Program-made: the position numbers and the translations under genes
NCBI GenBank assembly: GCA_025435555.1
Contig: JAIWWG010000049.1
Coordinates: 203,795-267,794 of the forward strand
Origin: Chytriomyces cf. hyalinus JEL632
Taxonomy: Eukaryota; Chytridiomycota; Chytridiomycetes; Chytridiales; Chytriomycetaceae
Reading direction: 5' to 3'
Length of the DNA stretch: 64,000 nt
In this document: piece by piece, positions 1-10,676 of the stretch
Numbering within the stretch: position 1 is the stretch's first letter
How the letters are laid out: every line of letters starts with the position of its first letter
The notes under the pieces: model-generated
Database searches by the model: none
What the model was told of the DNA's origin: nothing
The model's input: the letters and a program-made list of their open reading frames with translations, nothing else

Positions 1-440
1 CGTCATTATTACTCATACTCTGTGTTCAAAACAGTGGTCCTACCCACGATGACATCATATTTTGGCTGCGTTTGTTTGACAGGGGCAATCAGAGGTAAAA
101 TTTTCCGTTGTTTTGTTTTCTGGTGTTGAATATCAGTCTCAAGTGATGGAGCACTGTTTACTTCAATAAAGGTTAATTCTCCCTGATTCATCTCTTATTC
201 TCTACTGCAGATAAAGAAGAGTCCTGCACCTCACCATTCCACCAACCTCAATACATATGGGCATGAATTATGACATTGAGTAGGGTAAACGTCTAGTTGA
301 TACTATAACAAGGAATGAATACACGAATACTTGTATTCTATAAAGGGTGCAGACTTGTAGATGACGATAGCTTATTCCACCACATGATTTCAACTATTCT
401 TGCTCTGATCAAGCATAAACATGGTTGAAAGTAATTGTTT
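1..440. other. left-edge intergenic or repeat-derived DNA
   Basis: No gene could be assigned. A 60-codon minus-strand ORF (191 to 9) begins with ATG and lies just downstream of a possible splice acceptor (CTGCAG). It could be the last exon of a gene or a transposon fragment. Its protein has no recognisable motif. Confidence 0.3.
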
Positions 441-454
441 GGGATTTATACGAT

Positions 455-520
455 TCTGGCTTAGTTGTTAAGGTTCGCAACCAAAGACCCACAGGTCACT
501 GGTTCAACCCACACTGCTGT
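455..520 (+). repeat. tRNA-derived (SINE-like) sequence
   Basis: An A-box-like stretch (TGGCTTAGTTGTTAAGG, about 457-473) is followed about 35 bp later by a B-box-like GGTTCAACCC (about 501-510). This is the internal Pol III promoter layout of a tRNA. No acceptor stem or complete cloverleaf can be drawn, so it is not a functional tRNA gene. A tRNA-derived SINE head or a decayed tRNA fits better. No second copy was found in the window. Confidence 0.35.
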
Positions 521-521
521 C

Positions 522-983
522 AATTTCATGCAGCTATCTTCTGATCTTTATAGAGAAATAAGCAGAAGAAGAAGATATAGAAATCAACTTGGAAAAGTAT
601 TCTATTGCTACTTTTGTATGACTAATATGTCAAGCCAGTCAAGCAATTAATCAATAACCTTACCCAGTGTGGGGATATTAATTATAATTGACAAGCCTTA
701 ACTGTCAGGCAGTAATGAATGACCAATCAGCTTGAAAAACTGAATTGTCAGCACTGACTCACTTTTTCAGCAATTTCAAACTGCAAATGAAAAATGGATG
801 ATTTCACATCAAATCTCATTTGTAGAAATGAAATGACAAATGAAATGAAAAAAAAGGGTGGCTCAAAAGTGAAACTGAAGAAAGCCCAATGAGTTTTTAT
901 GGGAGCCAAAAATGTATATAAGGAGAGCTGTTTTGATGTGTTGTGATTCACCTTAAGATAATAAATATCATAAAAGCCCAAGT
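522..983. other. AT-rich sequence with no gene
   Basis: Only short, compositionally poor ORFs occur here. It may be the decayed interior of the retroelement to the right, because no protease or reverse transcriptase motif is readable in any frame. Confidence 0.4.
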
Positions 984-1053
984 TCAAAACCAAACATCTG
1001 GTAAGGCTGAGACTGAGGGTAAAGGTTGGCAGGGCTTGCTGAGAACAAGGCTT

Positions 1054-2219
1054 TCAACAGGCACTTTCATCAATTGTTGGCTCTGAGTCTGAATCTGCTT
1101 GTGTGGCATGATTGACTGAAGGGTGTCTTTCTTGATGGAAGGATCGGCTGGGTCGTGGTCTTTCTTCAAAGGTAACTTTGTTCTTGAGCTTGCTACACTT
1201 GTCGATTGAATGATCTTTGGACTGACAATAAACACACCATCCTTTTGAACGGTATTCAGCTTTCTGGACTGGAGTGAGAAGTCTGGAAGGCCTCCCTTGC
1301 TGCAGAGCATCTAGGTCCATGGGCTCATTCTGGAAAGGTCCAGGAGAGTGACTGGCTGGAGGAACTTGTTGGGCTTGGAGCTTGAAACGGTTACAAGGAT
1401 AGGCTGAGGTCTTGGAACGCATGTTTCGTCGGTAGTACACATCATCAAGGCGTTCTGCTTCTGCTTGAGCTTACTGAGGTCACCAGAGATGTTACCGAGT
1501 TCTGGAATCACTTGAAGATGTGGCTTGAGTCCATTGAGGTACTTTACACAAAGGAAGGCTTCGGGAAGGTGAACATTGGCAGAAGAAGTTGCAGATACTA
1601 ATTCATTGAAGCCACTTGAGTAGATGACTGCTGATCCTGTTTGCTGAATGGTGTCCAATGCGTCAATGGCTTGGGAGAGTGCTAGCTGAGATCCGAAACG
1701 TTTGTTGATCCATTGGGCATATTCTGGCCAAGTCATTTCATCTCTTGTTGATTCTGGTAATTGTCTCCAGCGTTGGCGTGCAGTGTCGGTAAGTCCAGAG
1801 GAAACAAATTGAACATATGTCGGTTGGCCATTGTGAGTAATTGAGTTGATATCAGGTGCAAGGTTGTAGAGACGGCAGTTCTCCAATTTACGTTCAAGGT
1901 AGTTGTCAAGAATGTTCTGGATTTCATGGGCAGGTCTGCTTCCAAGTTTTCCACTGAATGGTAGTGGCTTGATGCTTGGCATACGGAAGTCCTTTCGAGA
2001 CAGGAGCTTGGTTTCTTCAATTGGTTTTGGTGAGGTTGCAAAGCTGGCAGTGTCACGGGTCTTGAGTGTGTTCATGAACTGAACAAGTTCATCCAAGGTT
2101 GATACAATGTCGTCGGTGGTCACAATACGGCCGTTTACGTCGGCAAAGAATGTTGAGACTTGGGAAGCAGTAAATGGCTCGTTGATCATGGATTCTGGGC
2201 TGGTAGAGGAGGAGGACAT
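1054..2219 (-). pseudogene. retroelement Gag, frameshifted
   Basis: The first ORF starts at 2219 with a Ser/Thr-rich leader and carries a Ty3-type capsid region, for example RQRWRQLPESTRDEMTWPEY and FNELV. At about 1440 the frame changes. The second frame (about 1440-1054) continues with an AQQ/PP-rich linker, PMDLDALQQG and a CX2CX4HX4C zinc knuckle (CVYCQSKDHSIDKC), the usual order for a Gag C-terminus. The shift is explained by loss of one base. A programmed shift is unlikely because it falls inside gag and no pol follows. The copy is therefore judged non-functional. Confidence 0.7.
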
Positions 2220-2221
2220 CT

Positions 2222-2235
2222 AGCCGATGCTACCA
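2222..2235 (-). other. retroelement primer-binding site
   Basis: The minus strand reads TGGTAGCATCGGCT, two bases after the LTR end. TGGTAGC is complementary to the 3' end GCTACCA typical of fungal initiator tRNA-Met, a primer used by many Ty3-type elements. The priming tRNA is an inference. Confidence 0.55.
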
Positions 2236-2237
2236 AA

Positions 2238-2422
2238 TGTTACGGAAATAAAGCAATGTTGGTTGATAGATGATCTTTATTGGTAGAAGGACACTGGCTT
2301 TTATACTGCTGTGGTGAAGGTGATTTGAACTTTGTTGTTTTCGAGAAGTTTCTATCTCCGGAATTTTGAAGGAAAAATTAAAGTCAAGTAAAATGGACAC
2401 AATGGAAAAACTGGCGTTATCA
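2238..2422 (-). repeat. LTR of the Ty3-like element
   Basis: About 185 bp. On the minus strand it starts TGATAACG and ends CGTAACA, so it has the usual TG...CA ends. It contains a TATA box (AGTATAAAAG, near 2310) and AATAAA polyadenylation signals near 2280 and 2250. The boundaries were inferred from the termini, the primer-binding site and the tRNA distance, not from a second LTR copy. Confidence 0.6.
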
Positions 2423-2438
2423 CGCATCAAGGATATAT

Positions 2439-2521
2439 GGGCAGATGGCCGAGTTGGTCTAAGGCGTCACGTTAAGGCCGTGATCTAGTAATAGGCGTGG
2501 GTTCGAATCCCACTCTGCTCA
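2439..2521 (+). tRNA. tRNA-Leu (anticodon AAG)
   Basis: A type II cloverleaf can be drawn. The acceptor stem GGGCAGA pairs with TCTGCTC (one G-T pair). The D arm contains GCCGAGTTGGTCTAAGGC. The anticodon stem-loop TCACG-TTAAGGC-CGTGA gives anticodon AAG. A long variable region follows, then the T arm GTGGG-TTCGAAT-CCCAC. The discriminator base is A at 2521, and no CCA is encoded. I see no intron. Confidence 0.9.
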
Positions 2522-2694
2522 CTTGCATTTTTCCATCATCTTCGAAGGTGTCTTGCAATCCCCACTTCCATGAAAGCGCTCATGTATGCAACCAATACGG
2601 ATCATCTTTATTCTTTACATCTTTAAAAGTCATATACTTGTTGAAGCCAAACAGTGAAAACATCAATTCGCAAATACAGAAAGGTTTTGTCCAA

Positions 2695-5045
2695 TCAGCA
2701 GGTTTGGTTGCAGATACTGGCCACTTCACCGACACAAATGCTGTCCCAGGAGGTAGTGCAGCAGTACGAGTCGGCAGCGCAAATCTTGGCAACACACGAG
2801 TCACATGTGGAGCTGAGTTTTCCCCCAGAAGTGCAAATACTGTGAGCGCAGGTGGAAGTATCGCCGGTTGTGACAGCGGAAGAGGTGGGCTGCGCGGTAG
2901 GAGCTGCAGTAGTAGCAACAGCGGTAGTGGTGGATGGAGCGGTACCGCCACATTCCACGGGAGTATCGGCATTGTTTGTGTATGGACTGCCCTTTGCGTT
3001 CATTCCGAGCCCTCTCTTTGCAAACCCAGTCCAAATGGCGCAGTTGTACTTTCCACCAAACATGGTCTTGTCGGCGGCAATGATGGCGTCTCTTGCCTGG
3101 ATGAAGGTGGGACTGCAAGGCTGGTTCTTCATTCCTTGGATGACCACACTGGCAAAGTCGGCATTTCCCTTTCCGGAATCCTTTCCGGTGGTCAGATCAG
3201 CGGGGTTCAACCAGCCGGACACGTCCACCATGTTCCAGAGAACCTCATACAGCATAGTGCACCAGATTTCACCGACATTGTGGACTTCGCTTGTGGTCTT
3301 CAGCTCCGAGTACTTGTGTGGGTTGGTGGTCAGACTGGTGGAGTAAGGGTATGCACGAATACCCTTGTCTCCGCCAAGAACGTATCGTCCCATGTCAATG
3401 TTGGTGTCGCGAGTTGCCGTGGCCGGGAGAGTCAAAACCACAGCCCACTAATTTAAGAAATGTAAAGCCAGTGAGACACACTGAGAAAAGCTATCGACAA
3501 CAGATCCACTTACCAAATCAGACCATCCTTCACCCATTCCTCCAGATTGACTGCTGGACAGACAGTTGGGGTTGCTACCTCCACCAGTCAATCGGTTTGA
3601 AAGACCATGTCCCATTTCATGGTACACAATACCGTTGTCATAGGCTCCGTCACGCGTTGGCTTTGTGACATCAAAGACGTACATGCGCATGCGACCACTA
3701 GTTCCATCAGCTGGAGTCAGGAAATTAGCGTTGTTCCTGGACGTGGAGTCCGTGTTGTATCTGTCCTGGCAAGTGGCAAGGACACCATCTCCTTCTTTAC
3801 CACCTTTGCCCAAGTTGTCAAACTGGAAATTTGCCGCGTTTTCGGTAAATCCATAGTTGTAGAAAAAGTCGTGGATGATATTGGAGGCGACGAACATGTT
3901 GGTGACAGCACCATTGATGTTGGTGGGGTTCATAGCATCCTTGGTGTTGTCAACTTGGTAGTCAAACGTCAAGGAGTCGCTGGATGGTCTGGAGAGAGCC
4001 AGCACTTGAGCGTTGGTTTGACTGCTGCCGCCGTTGGGGTTGGAGGCAGCAGCGACATTGTTTCCAGAGAGATCATTTCTTTCAGCTCCTTTGACCACAT
4101 GCCAGCCGTTCGGGGAAGCATCCAGGTTCCACGGGTTCTTGAGTGTTGTAACCTGGTTGTCAAATGGCGCTTGGTTGTGTGGGTCGACAGCGAGGTACGA
4201 CGCGTCGGAAAAGTCAGAGGACCAGTCGCTCACTCCGACAATCTCTCCTGTAGCGATCGACACAAACGCGTTCAACCTGTTGTAAGCAAATGAAGGAATG
4301 TCAGAACGCTGTGGAACTTGAGCTACAATGGCCAACTCACCAGGTGTAACCAAGATCAACACTCAGGTCCCAGCATGGAATCAAAGTGCTTCCCTTCTGG
4401 TAAATCTTCTTGGACGCTTGGATGTCTTGGTTGGCAAATGGCGCACCAGAAACAACATACTTGGCACCATCCTGCTTCACCGTCAGTCGGTCAGCAGTCG
4501 CAAGTCCCTTGGACTGCGCAAACTTGAGCACGGCAACATCCACAGAGATTCCAGCGGACTTGGCAGACGCAGCAAAAGAAGAAGTGGTGGTCGTTGGAAC
4601 AAAGCTGGAGTAGACAGAGTATGGCTTTCCATCTGGGGTCAAGTTGACGTTGGCAACTCCGTTTGTGACTTCAATGCCATCAACGAGTTGAACAAAGTGG
4701 ACGTGGTGGGTTCCGCCGTTGGTGGAAGTGTGGCTGCAGGATGCGGATTAAACATGTGTTTGGAAACGAGATTTCAATCACAAAGAATCAAACTCACGCG
4801 AACGAGACTTTGATTTGATCCGTGCTGATCTTCAAGCTGGCAGCAAGCGCATCACGAGCAGCGGCAGAAATGGCATCAATGTTGGATCCATCACGCACAG
4901 AGATTGTTGGGAAGTTGATGCTCAAGTCAATTGGAACGGCCTCTGGCTGGTGGAATCCAGGGAGCTTGACCTCGTCTCTTGCAAAGAGAGGGATGGCGTT
5001 GGCGCAGACGGCCAAGAGACCAAGGAAGAAGGCTGGGTTGTGCAT
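2695..5045 (-). CDS. fungalysin (M36) metalloprotease, copy 1
   Basis: Secreted zinc metalloprotease of the fungalysin family that digests extracellular protein. The four exons are 4798-5045, 4341-4733, 3514-4276 and 2695-3447, giving about 718 residues. Introns are 64, 64 and 66 bp with GTGAGT or GTAAGT donors. Residues 1-17 form a signal peptide. An FTP-type propeptide follows in exons 1 and 2. Exon 3 carries the active site HEMGH within VYHEMGHGLSNRLTGG and the third-ligand region GGMGEGWSD. The catalytic domain is followed by an Ala/Ser/Thr linker and a Cys-rich C-terminal module with paired CC (DSYCC). A TATA box lies at about 5100-5106. A tandem paralogue lies upstream. Family assignment is firm; the substrate is unknown. 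Confidence 0.93.
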
Positions 5046-6308
5046 AGAAGGGTTTGGTGGGTTGGAGCGATACTTTGGGATCTCGAACACATCGTTTACT
5101 TTATATGCCAATGGGTGGCGAATAGTGGTCATGTGTCAGTCAGTTGACTTGATTGAAGCAGCAGTTTCACTTCTGAGTGATTTTACAGCCAGTTGGAGGG
5201 CAATAGTTAGCCAACTGCAGCGGCGGTACAGGGTATGAATTACCGCTCATTATCACGAAAGGAACTGCGATGTACGCCAGACTGTGTGAAAGGAAACGGA
5301 CAATTTTTTATTGATGAAAAGCGAAAGTTTTCCCATTCTTTGAACCAAACCATATTCTCGCACGAGTCGGCGATATAACTATATTCGCCACGCCCAACTA
5401 CAAGAACGCCGCGTGGAATCAGGTGAAATCAGACGTGTATTCACGGATTGAGTGGTTGGAGATGCCACAAATTGATGAAGAGATCAGTTTGGTGCAACGC
5501 CGATAGTCAGCCCAAATGCCGAAACAAGGACGCAAGAGGCATGTGAGAGAGATCGGTTTCTGCTCTCCCACCGCACTCCACAGATACAAACATGCATGTG
5601 CATTAAACGCGTGCTGAAATAACCCACTCTTTTCAAGAAGCAGTTTAGAAAAATGCAACGCCTTTGTGTCACACAAGATGATCTCGTTTGGCCCCACATG
5701 CTTCCAAATTTTCACGCCAATTCGCGCCACTTATTCGAGATATCGATTGATTTAAGGCGAATACAATGCCCGTTTGAAACGCTTAAAAAATTATAATTGT
5801 TCAGCAATGTGGTCATGGAACTTCGCACAATCTGTTTTCTGATTCATCTTACTTCGAGTCGTATCTTAAAAGCCGTTCTCCCGGTCTTATTTCTTCGACA
5901 CCTGCCCTTCTTTACCAAAGCACCGTTTAAACTTTTAGATAGTCCATTCATCAAATTTGGTCCCTGGAAAAGCACTCCTGACTTTCCCGATGTTGCCGCT
6001 TTTTCCACTCAACCCGCAATCCAGAGGAGCTGAAAGAGACAAGCCTTCAAATACACATACCAAAGGCTGGCAAGACAACGATCACCTCCCAGTCCGGCTG
6101 CTCCTTTTGGGCGAGGTGAACACCTTTGTACAAAAGCAAAACGCGTCAAGACAATCGTCATTTTATTCTTTACATCTTCATAAGTCTTATACTCTTTTTG
6201 TAGCCAACTGCTCAGTCTTGGGGGAAAAGGGGAGGGAAAAACACATGTCCAAAAAACATTTGGTAGAGCGGGAAAGTGTCAAACAGTCCCCTCTAGAAAA
6301 ACGGAGAA
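5046..6308. other. intergenic region between the fungalysin copies
   Basis: Includes the promoter of copy 1 (TATA-like CATATAAAG on the minus strand, near 5100-5108). At 6160-6206 it holds sequence resembling the 3' flank of copy 1 (2607-2650), so the duplicated unit includes downstream DNA. The short ORFs here show no domain. Confidence 0.5.
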
Positions 6309-8629
6309 TCAACAGGTTTGGTTACAGATACTGGCAACTTCACCAACACAGATGCTGTCCCAGGAAGTGCTGCAGCAGTATGAGTCGGCAGCGCAAATCT
6401 TGGCAACACATGTGTTACAGGTGGAGGTGAGCTTCACTCCAGACGTGCAGATGCTGTGCGCGCAGGTGGAAGCGGCAGTGGTGGTCTTGGTCGTTGCAAC
6501 CGCAGTGGTGGAGGCCTTAGTGGTTGGGGCCACGGTGGAGGTTGGTGCCACAGTGGAGGTCGCGGGTGCCTTGGAGGTGGTAGTAGCAACGGTACCACTG
6601 CATGCAGCAGGGATGTCAGCGTTGTTTGTGTATGGGCTTCCCGCAGCGTTGACTCCCAATCCTCTCTTGGCGAATCCTTTCCAGATGGCGCAGTTGTACT
6701 TTCCACCAAACATGGTCTTATCGGCGGCAAGGATGGCGTCTCTTGCCTGGATGAAGGTGGGACTGCATGGCTGGTTCTTCATTCCTTGGATCACAACACT
6801 GGCAAAGTCGGCATTTCCCTTTCCGGAGTCCTTTCCGGTGGTCAGATCGGCGGGGTTCAACCATCCTGAAACATCCACCATGTTCCAGAGGACCTCGTAG
6901 AGCATGGTGCACCAGATTTCACCCACATCGTGCACCTCACTGGTGCTCTTGAGCTCAGCGTACTTGTGTGGGTTGGTGGTCAAACTGGTGGAGTAAGGGT
7001 AAGTGCGGATACCCTTGTCTCCTCCAAGGACGTATCGTCCCATGTCAATGTCGGTGTTGCGCGTTGCCGTGGCCGGTGCAGTCAATAGAACAGCCCACAA
7101 GTCAGACCATCCTTCACCCATTCCTCCAGATTGACTGCTGGACAGACAGTTGGGGTTGCTACCTCCACCAGTCAATCGGTTCGAGAGACCGTGACCCATT
7201 TCATGGTACACAATACCGTTGTCGTACGCACCGTCACGCGTTGGGTTGGTGATGTCAAAGACATACATGCGCATGCGACCACTGGTTCCATCAGCTGGGG
7301 TCAAGAAGTTGGCATTGTTTCTTGACGAGGTGTCAGTGTTGTATCTGTCCTGGCAAGTCGCAATGACACCGTCTCCTTCGAGACCACCCTTGCCCAAGTT
7401 GTCAAACTGGAAGTTGGCCGCGTTTTCGGTGAATCCGTAGTTGTAGAAGAAGTCGTGGATGATATTGGAGGCGACGAACATGTTGGTGACAGCACCATTG
7501 ATGTTGACTGCGTTCATGGCATCCTTAGACTGGTCAAGCTGGTAGCTGAATGTCAACGAGCTGCTTGATGGTCGGGAAAGAGCCAACACTTGAGAATTGG
7601 TTTGACTGCTGCCGCCGTTGGGGTTGGAAGCAGCGGCAACATTGTTTCCGTAAAGATCTTTTCTTTCAGTTCCCTTGATCACATGCCAGCCGTTGGGGGA
7701 AGCGTTCAAGTTCCATGGGTTCTTGAGGGTGACAAGCTGGGAGTTGGTTGGTGCCTGGTTGTGTGGGTCGACAGCGAGGTACGACGCGTCGGAAAAGTCA
7801 GAGGACCAGTCGCTCACTCCGACAATCTCTCCTGTAGCGATCGACACAAACGCGTTCAACCTGTTGTAAGCAAATGAAGGAATGTCAGAACGCTGTGGAA
7901 CTTGAGCTACAATGGTCAACTCACCAGGTGTAACCAAGATCAACACTCAGGTCCCAGCATGGAATCAAAGTGCTTCCCTTCTGGTAAATCTTCTTGGACG
8001 CTTGGATGTCTTGGTTGGCAAATGGCGCACCAGAAACAACATACTTGGCACCATCCTGCTTCACCGTCAGTCGGTCAGCAGTCGCAAGTCCCTTGGACTG
8101 CGCAAACTTGAGCACGGCAACATCCACAGAGATTCCAGCGGACTTGGCAGACGCAGCAAACGAAGAAGTGGTGGTCGTTGGAACAAAGCTGGAGTAGACA
8201 GAGTATGGCTTTCCATCTGGGGTCAAGTTGACGTTGGCAACTCCGTTTGTGACTTCAATGCCATCAACGAGTTGAACAAAGTGGACGTGGTGGGTTCCGC
8301 CGTTGGTGGAAGTGTGGCTGCAGGATGCGGATTAAACATGTGTTTGGAAACGAGATTTCAATCACAAAGAATCAAACTCACGCGAACGAGACTTTGATTT
8401 GATCCGTGCTGATCTTCAAGCTGGCAGCAAGCGCATCACGAGCAGCGGCAGAAATGGCATCAATGTTGGATCCATCACGCACAGAGATTGTTGGGAAGTT
8501 GATGCTCAAGTCAATTGGAACGGCCTCGGGTTGGTGGAATCCGGGGAGCTTGACATCATCTCTCGCAAAGAGAGGGATGGCGTTGGCGCAGATGGCCAAG
8601 AGACCGAGGAAGAAGGCTGGGTTGTGCAT
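6309..8629 (-). CDS. fungalysin (M36) metalloprotease, copy 2
   Basis: Tandem paralogue of the preceding protease. Exons are 8382-8629, 7925-8317 and 6309-7860, giving about 730 residues. The first two introns match those of copy 1 in position, length and almost every base. The third intron of copy 1 is precisely absent: GMGEGWSDL runs directly into WAVLLTAP. Signal peptide, FTP propeptide, HEMGH zinc site, GMGEGWSD and the Cys-rich C-terminal module are all present. The Thr/Ala linker before that module is longer and more repetitive than in copy 1. A TATA box (TATATAAA on the minus strand) lies at 8688-8695, about 60 bp before the start codon. Confidence 0.93.
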
Positions 8630-8687
8630 AGAAAGGGGACTTGTTGGTGCTTAGAAGGGTGTGTGTTGGTTGTGGCCCATGGGTTGG

Positions 8688-8695
8688 TTTATATA
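8688..8695 (-). promoter_or_regulatory. TATA box of fungalysin copy 2
   Basis: TATATAAA on the minus strand, about 60 bp upstream of the ATG at 8629. Copy 1 has a similar element at the same distance. Confidence 0.55.
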
Positions 8696-9494
8696 GATGG
8701 GGGTGGAGGGTGGCGAAGATGGAGGTCATGCGTTGGTCAGATGACGTTTCCAAGCCATCCGCTAAGTTGTGACTCTCACCAACCGACAGTCAATTATGCC
8801 CGTGATACACCATGATAACTTCGGTCTGCTTGCACGGATGGTGAACGGCACGGTGATCTTTACTGCGCCAAGAACGGCGACGCAAGTTTCAGACGAAGCA
8901 GTCGCAATCTTTTTGTAAGCTTAGCGTGATTAAATGCAGAAATTGTCACTTCAATTTGCAAGGAATGGTAACACAAACCACTGCTGAGGGAGAACAACAA
9001 GACCCAAGCAACTGACTATTCGATGGAGTGGAGCATTGTCGTTTTTTTCAGCGGGATCTGTTTGTATCGACGGGATTTGGTGTTCGATGCTTGGTTTGCG
9101 CACGAGTCATGTGAGAGTCACAGACCGCGTGATGGTGTTGTGGCTGAGGAGATTCAGCAAATGCAGTCATGGGTCTGTGGGTGGCTGAGATGCTATGCAA
9201 TAAAGAATGAACCAAGCTTGGAGTCAAGTTGAAAATTGTGAATGCTGCTGGTGGCTTGGGTGAGTTGGCGGGTCGTGCCACAATGCGTCCCGCATGCACG
9301 TTCAAAAACAAATGCATCTCGGACAGGTATTCGTCCCATTTCAATGTGTCTGCGTTTTCTGCTTTTGGGTTTATTGTTCGCCTTCAAAGAAAATCGCGAA
9401 CTCAGTCTGACAAGAAGTGAGTTTTTTCAGATAGATTTGTACGTTGAGTCGTATTGGTTCTTGTGTTGACGTGCCTGTTTGAGGAGAATGAGGA
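8696..9494. other. intergenic region, no gene seen
   Basis: About 0.8 kb between fungalysin copy 2 and the convergent-side end of the NDUFB8-like gene. ORFs on both strands are short and show no family motifs. Confidence 0.5.
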
Positions 9495-10465
9495 TCATGT
9501 CAGAATTTTACCGTCGCATTTTTTGATCATGTCCCTCAAACATGCAAGACGCATCCAAAGGGTCTGAGAGGCACAGCCAAGGAACCAAAAAATTCATCTT
9601 TTTAAGAAAAAGGAAACTCACAGTCACAGCGGTATCCTCCAAATTCTCTGGATCCGCTCCAAGCTCCAAATGCAACCCATTGAACGGATAATCCCTTTCA
9701 GCCTGCCACAAATGCTGCTCAGGGTCCCACGCGCGAATACTAAACAAAATTGCGCCCAAAGATCCCAACAGGATCCCCATTGACTTCAAGTATGGCTTCA
9801 CATCCGTTCCAGGTCCGTGACTCCACTGATTCATTTGCAGTTCCTGGTCAGCCACAATATCTCCATAGTTTCTTCGCCCTTGCTGATCCCAGTATTTGAA
9901 TGGGTCTTTGAGTTCGGTGAATTGGTGCGTGATGCGTGGGTACGCGCCGATTGGGGCTTCGAGTGCGTTTTCAAAATCGGCGTAGTATGGGTCTGGGCCT
10001 GGTGGGCTGGGAACTCGTGGGTTTGTTGAGGCGAGGAGGCCGGATTGGTCGAGTTCTGGCCACTATCCGCAAAACTCTGTCAGTTCAAAAAATTGGAATA
10101 AAAAAAACAACTCACGCACCTTTAATGGACCAATCATGGGGCCAATGCCCGTGTACGGAACCGCAGGTGGGGTGTAAATCGGGTGCGAAAAGATGTCTTC
10201 GCTGTCCTGCGTATCTTTGTGGGTCAGCGGCTGTGGTTTCACCTGCGAGTTGGTCCAAAGCTCAGAGGCAGAGGGTGGAGGAAGATCGGGTGCTGAGCGA
10301 GGACTGTTTGCGAACGGGTCGAAAGCTCTGAGGGAAGTCGCCGGATTAGCGAAAGTTGTGGCCGGCCCGACACTCTTCATATGAAATAGTTCAGCGACCA
10401 TACCCAGTCTTTGTCGCCTTGAAGCGGGCCTGCATTTGAACCACTCGGCGTAGTCCTGCAATCAT
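9495..10465 (-). CDS. NDUFB8: NADH:ubiquinone oxidoreductase subunit NDUFB8/ASHI-like
   Basis: Accessory subunit of the complex I membrane arm in the mitochondrial inner membrane. Proposed exons are 10404-10465, 10120-10327, 9622-10062 and 9495-9563. The splices are in frame and give about 259 residues. The first 20 residues (MIAGLRRVVQMQARFKATKT) have no acidic residue and several Arg/Lys, as in a mitochondrial presequence. The family pattern lies in exon 3: KYWDQQGRRNYGD, then a single hydrophobic segment (SMGILLGSLGAILFSI) and RDYPFNGLHLELG near the C-terminus. It is longer than most fungal homologues owing to a Pro-rich N-terminal region. Exon 1 splicing and the last exon are inferred. 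Confidence 0.72.
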
Positions 10466-10676
10466 TTTCTGACGTCTTCTTTTTTTATAACCGACGGATT
10501 TAAACTCTGCATAAATATTATTAATATATTTATCAGGTTGAAAGCATCTCACATCTCACATGCCAAAGTTCAAAGTTTACGCGTTTGCATTTTTGTGGAA
10601 ATATTCTTTTACTTCATAAAACAACAATTGGAATCTTCCCACTTCAGCAACAAACTCGCACCTGTCAAAACAAGGA

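Larger units (their letters stand above)
1054..2422 (-). mobile_element. truncated Ty3/gypsy-like LTR retrotransposon (5' LTR + gag)
   Basis: The element reads on the minus strand. It has one LTR at the right (2238-2422), a primer-binding site directly after it, then gag. The gag start codon (2217-2219) follows the primer-binding site almost immediately. After the zinc knuckle the reading frame stops at about 1054. No protease, reverse transcriptase, RNase H or integrase motifs and no second LTR are visible, so only the 5' part survives. The right end lies 16 bp upstream of a tRNA-Leu gene, which matches the Pol III start-site targeting of Ty3. Confidence 0.7.

Noticed and set aside
2497-3456. 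319-codon plus-strand ORF across fungalysin copy 1
   Set aside because: Antisense shadow of the protease exon. It opens on a GTG inside the tRNA and has no homology-like features.
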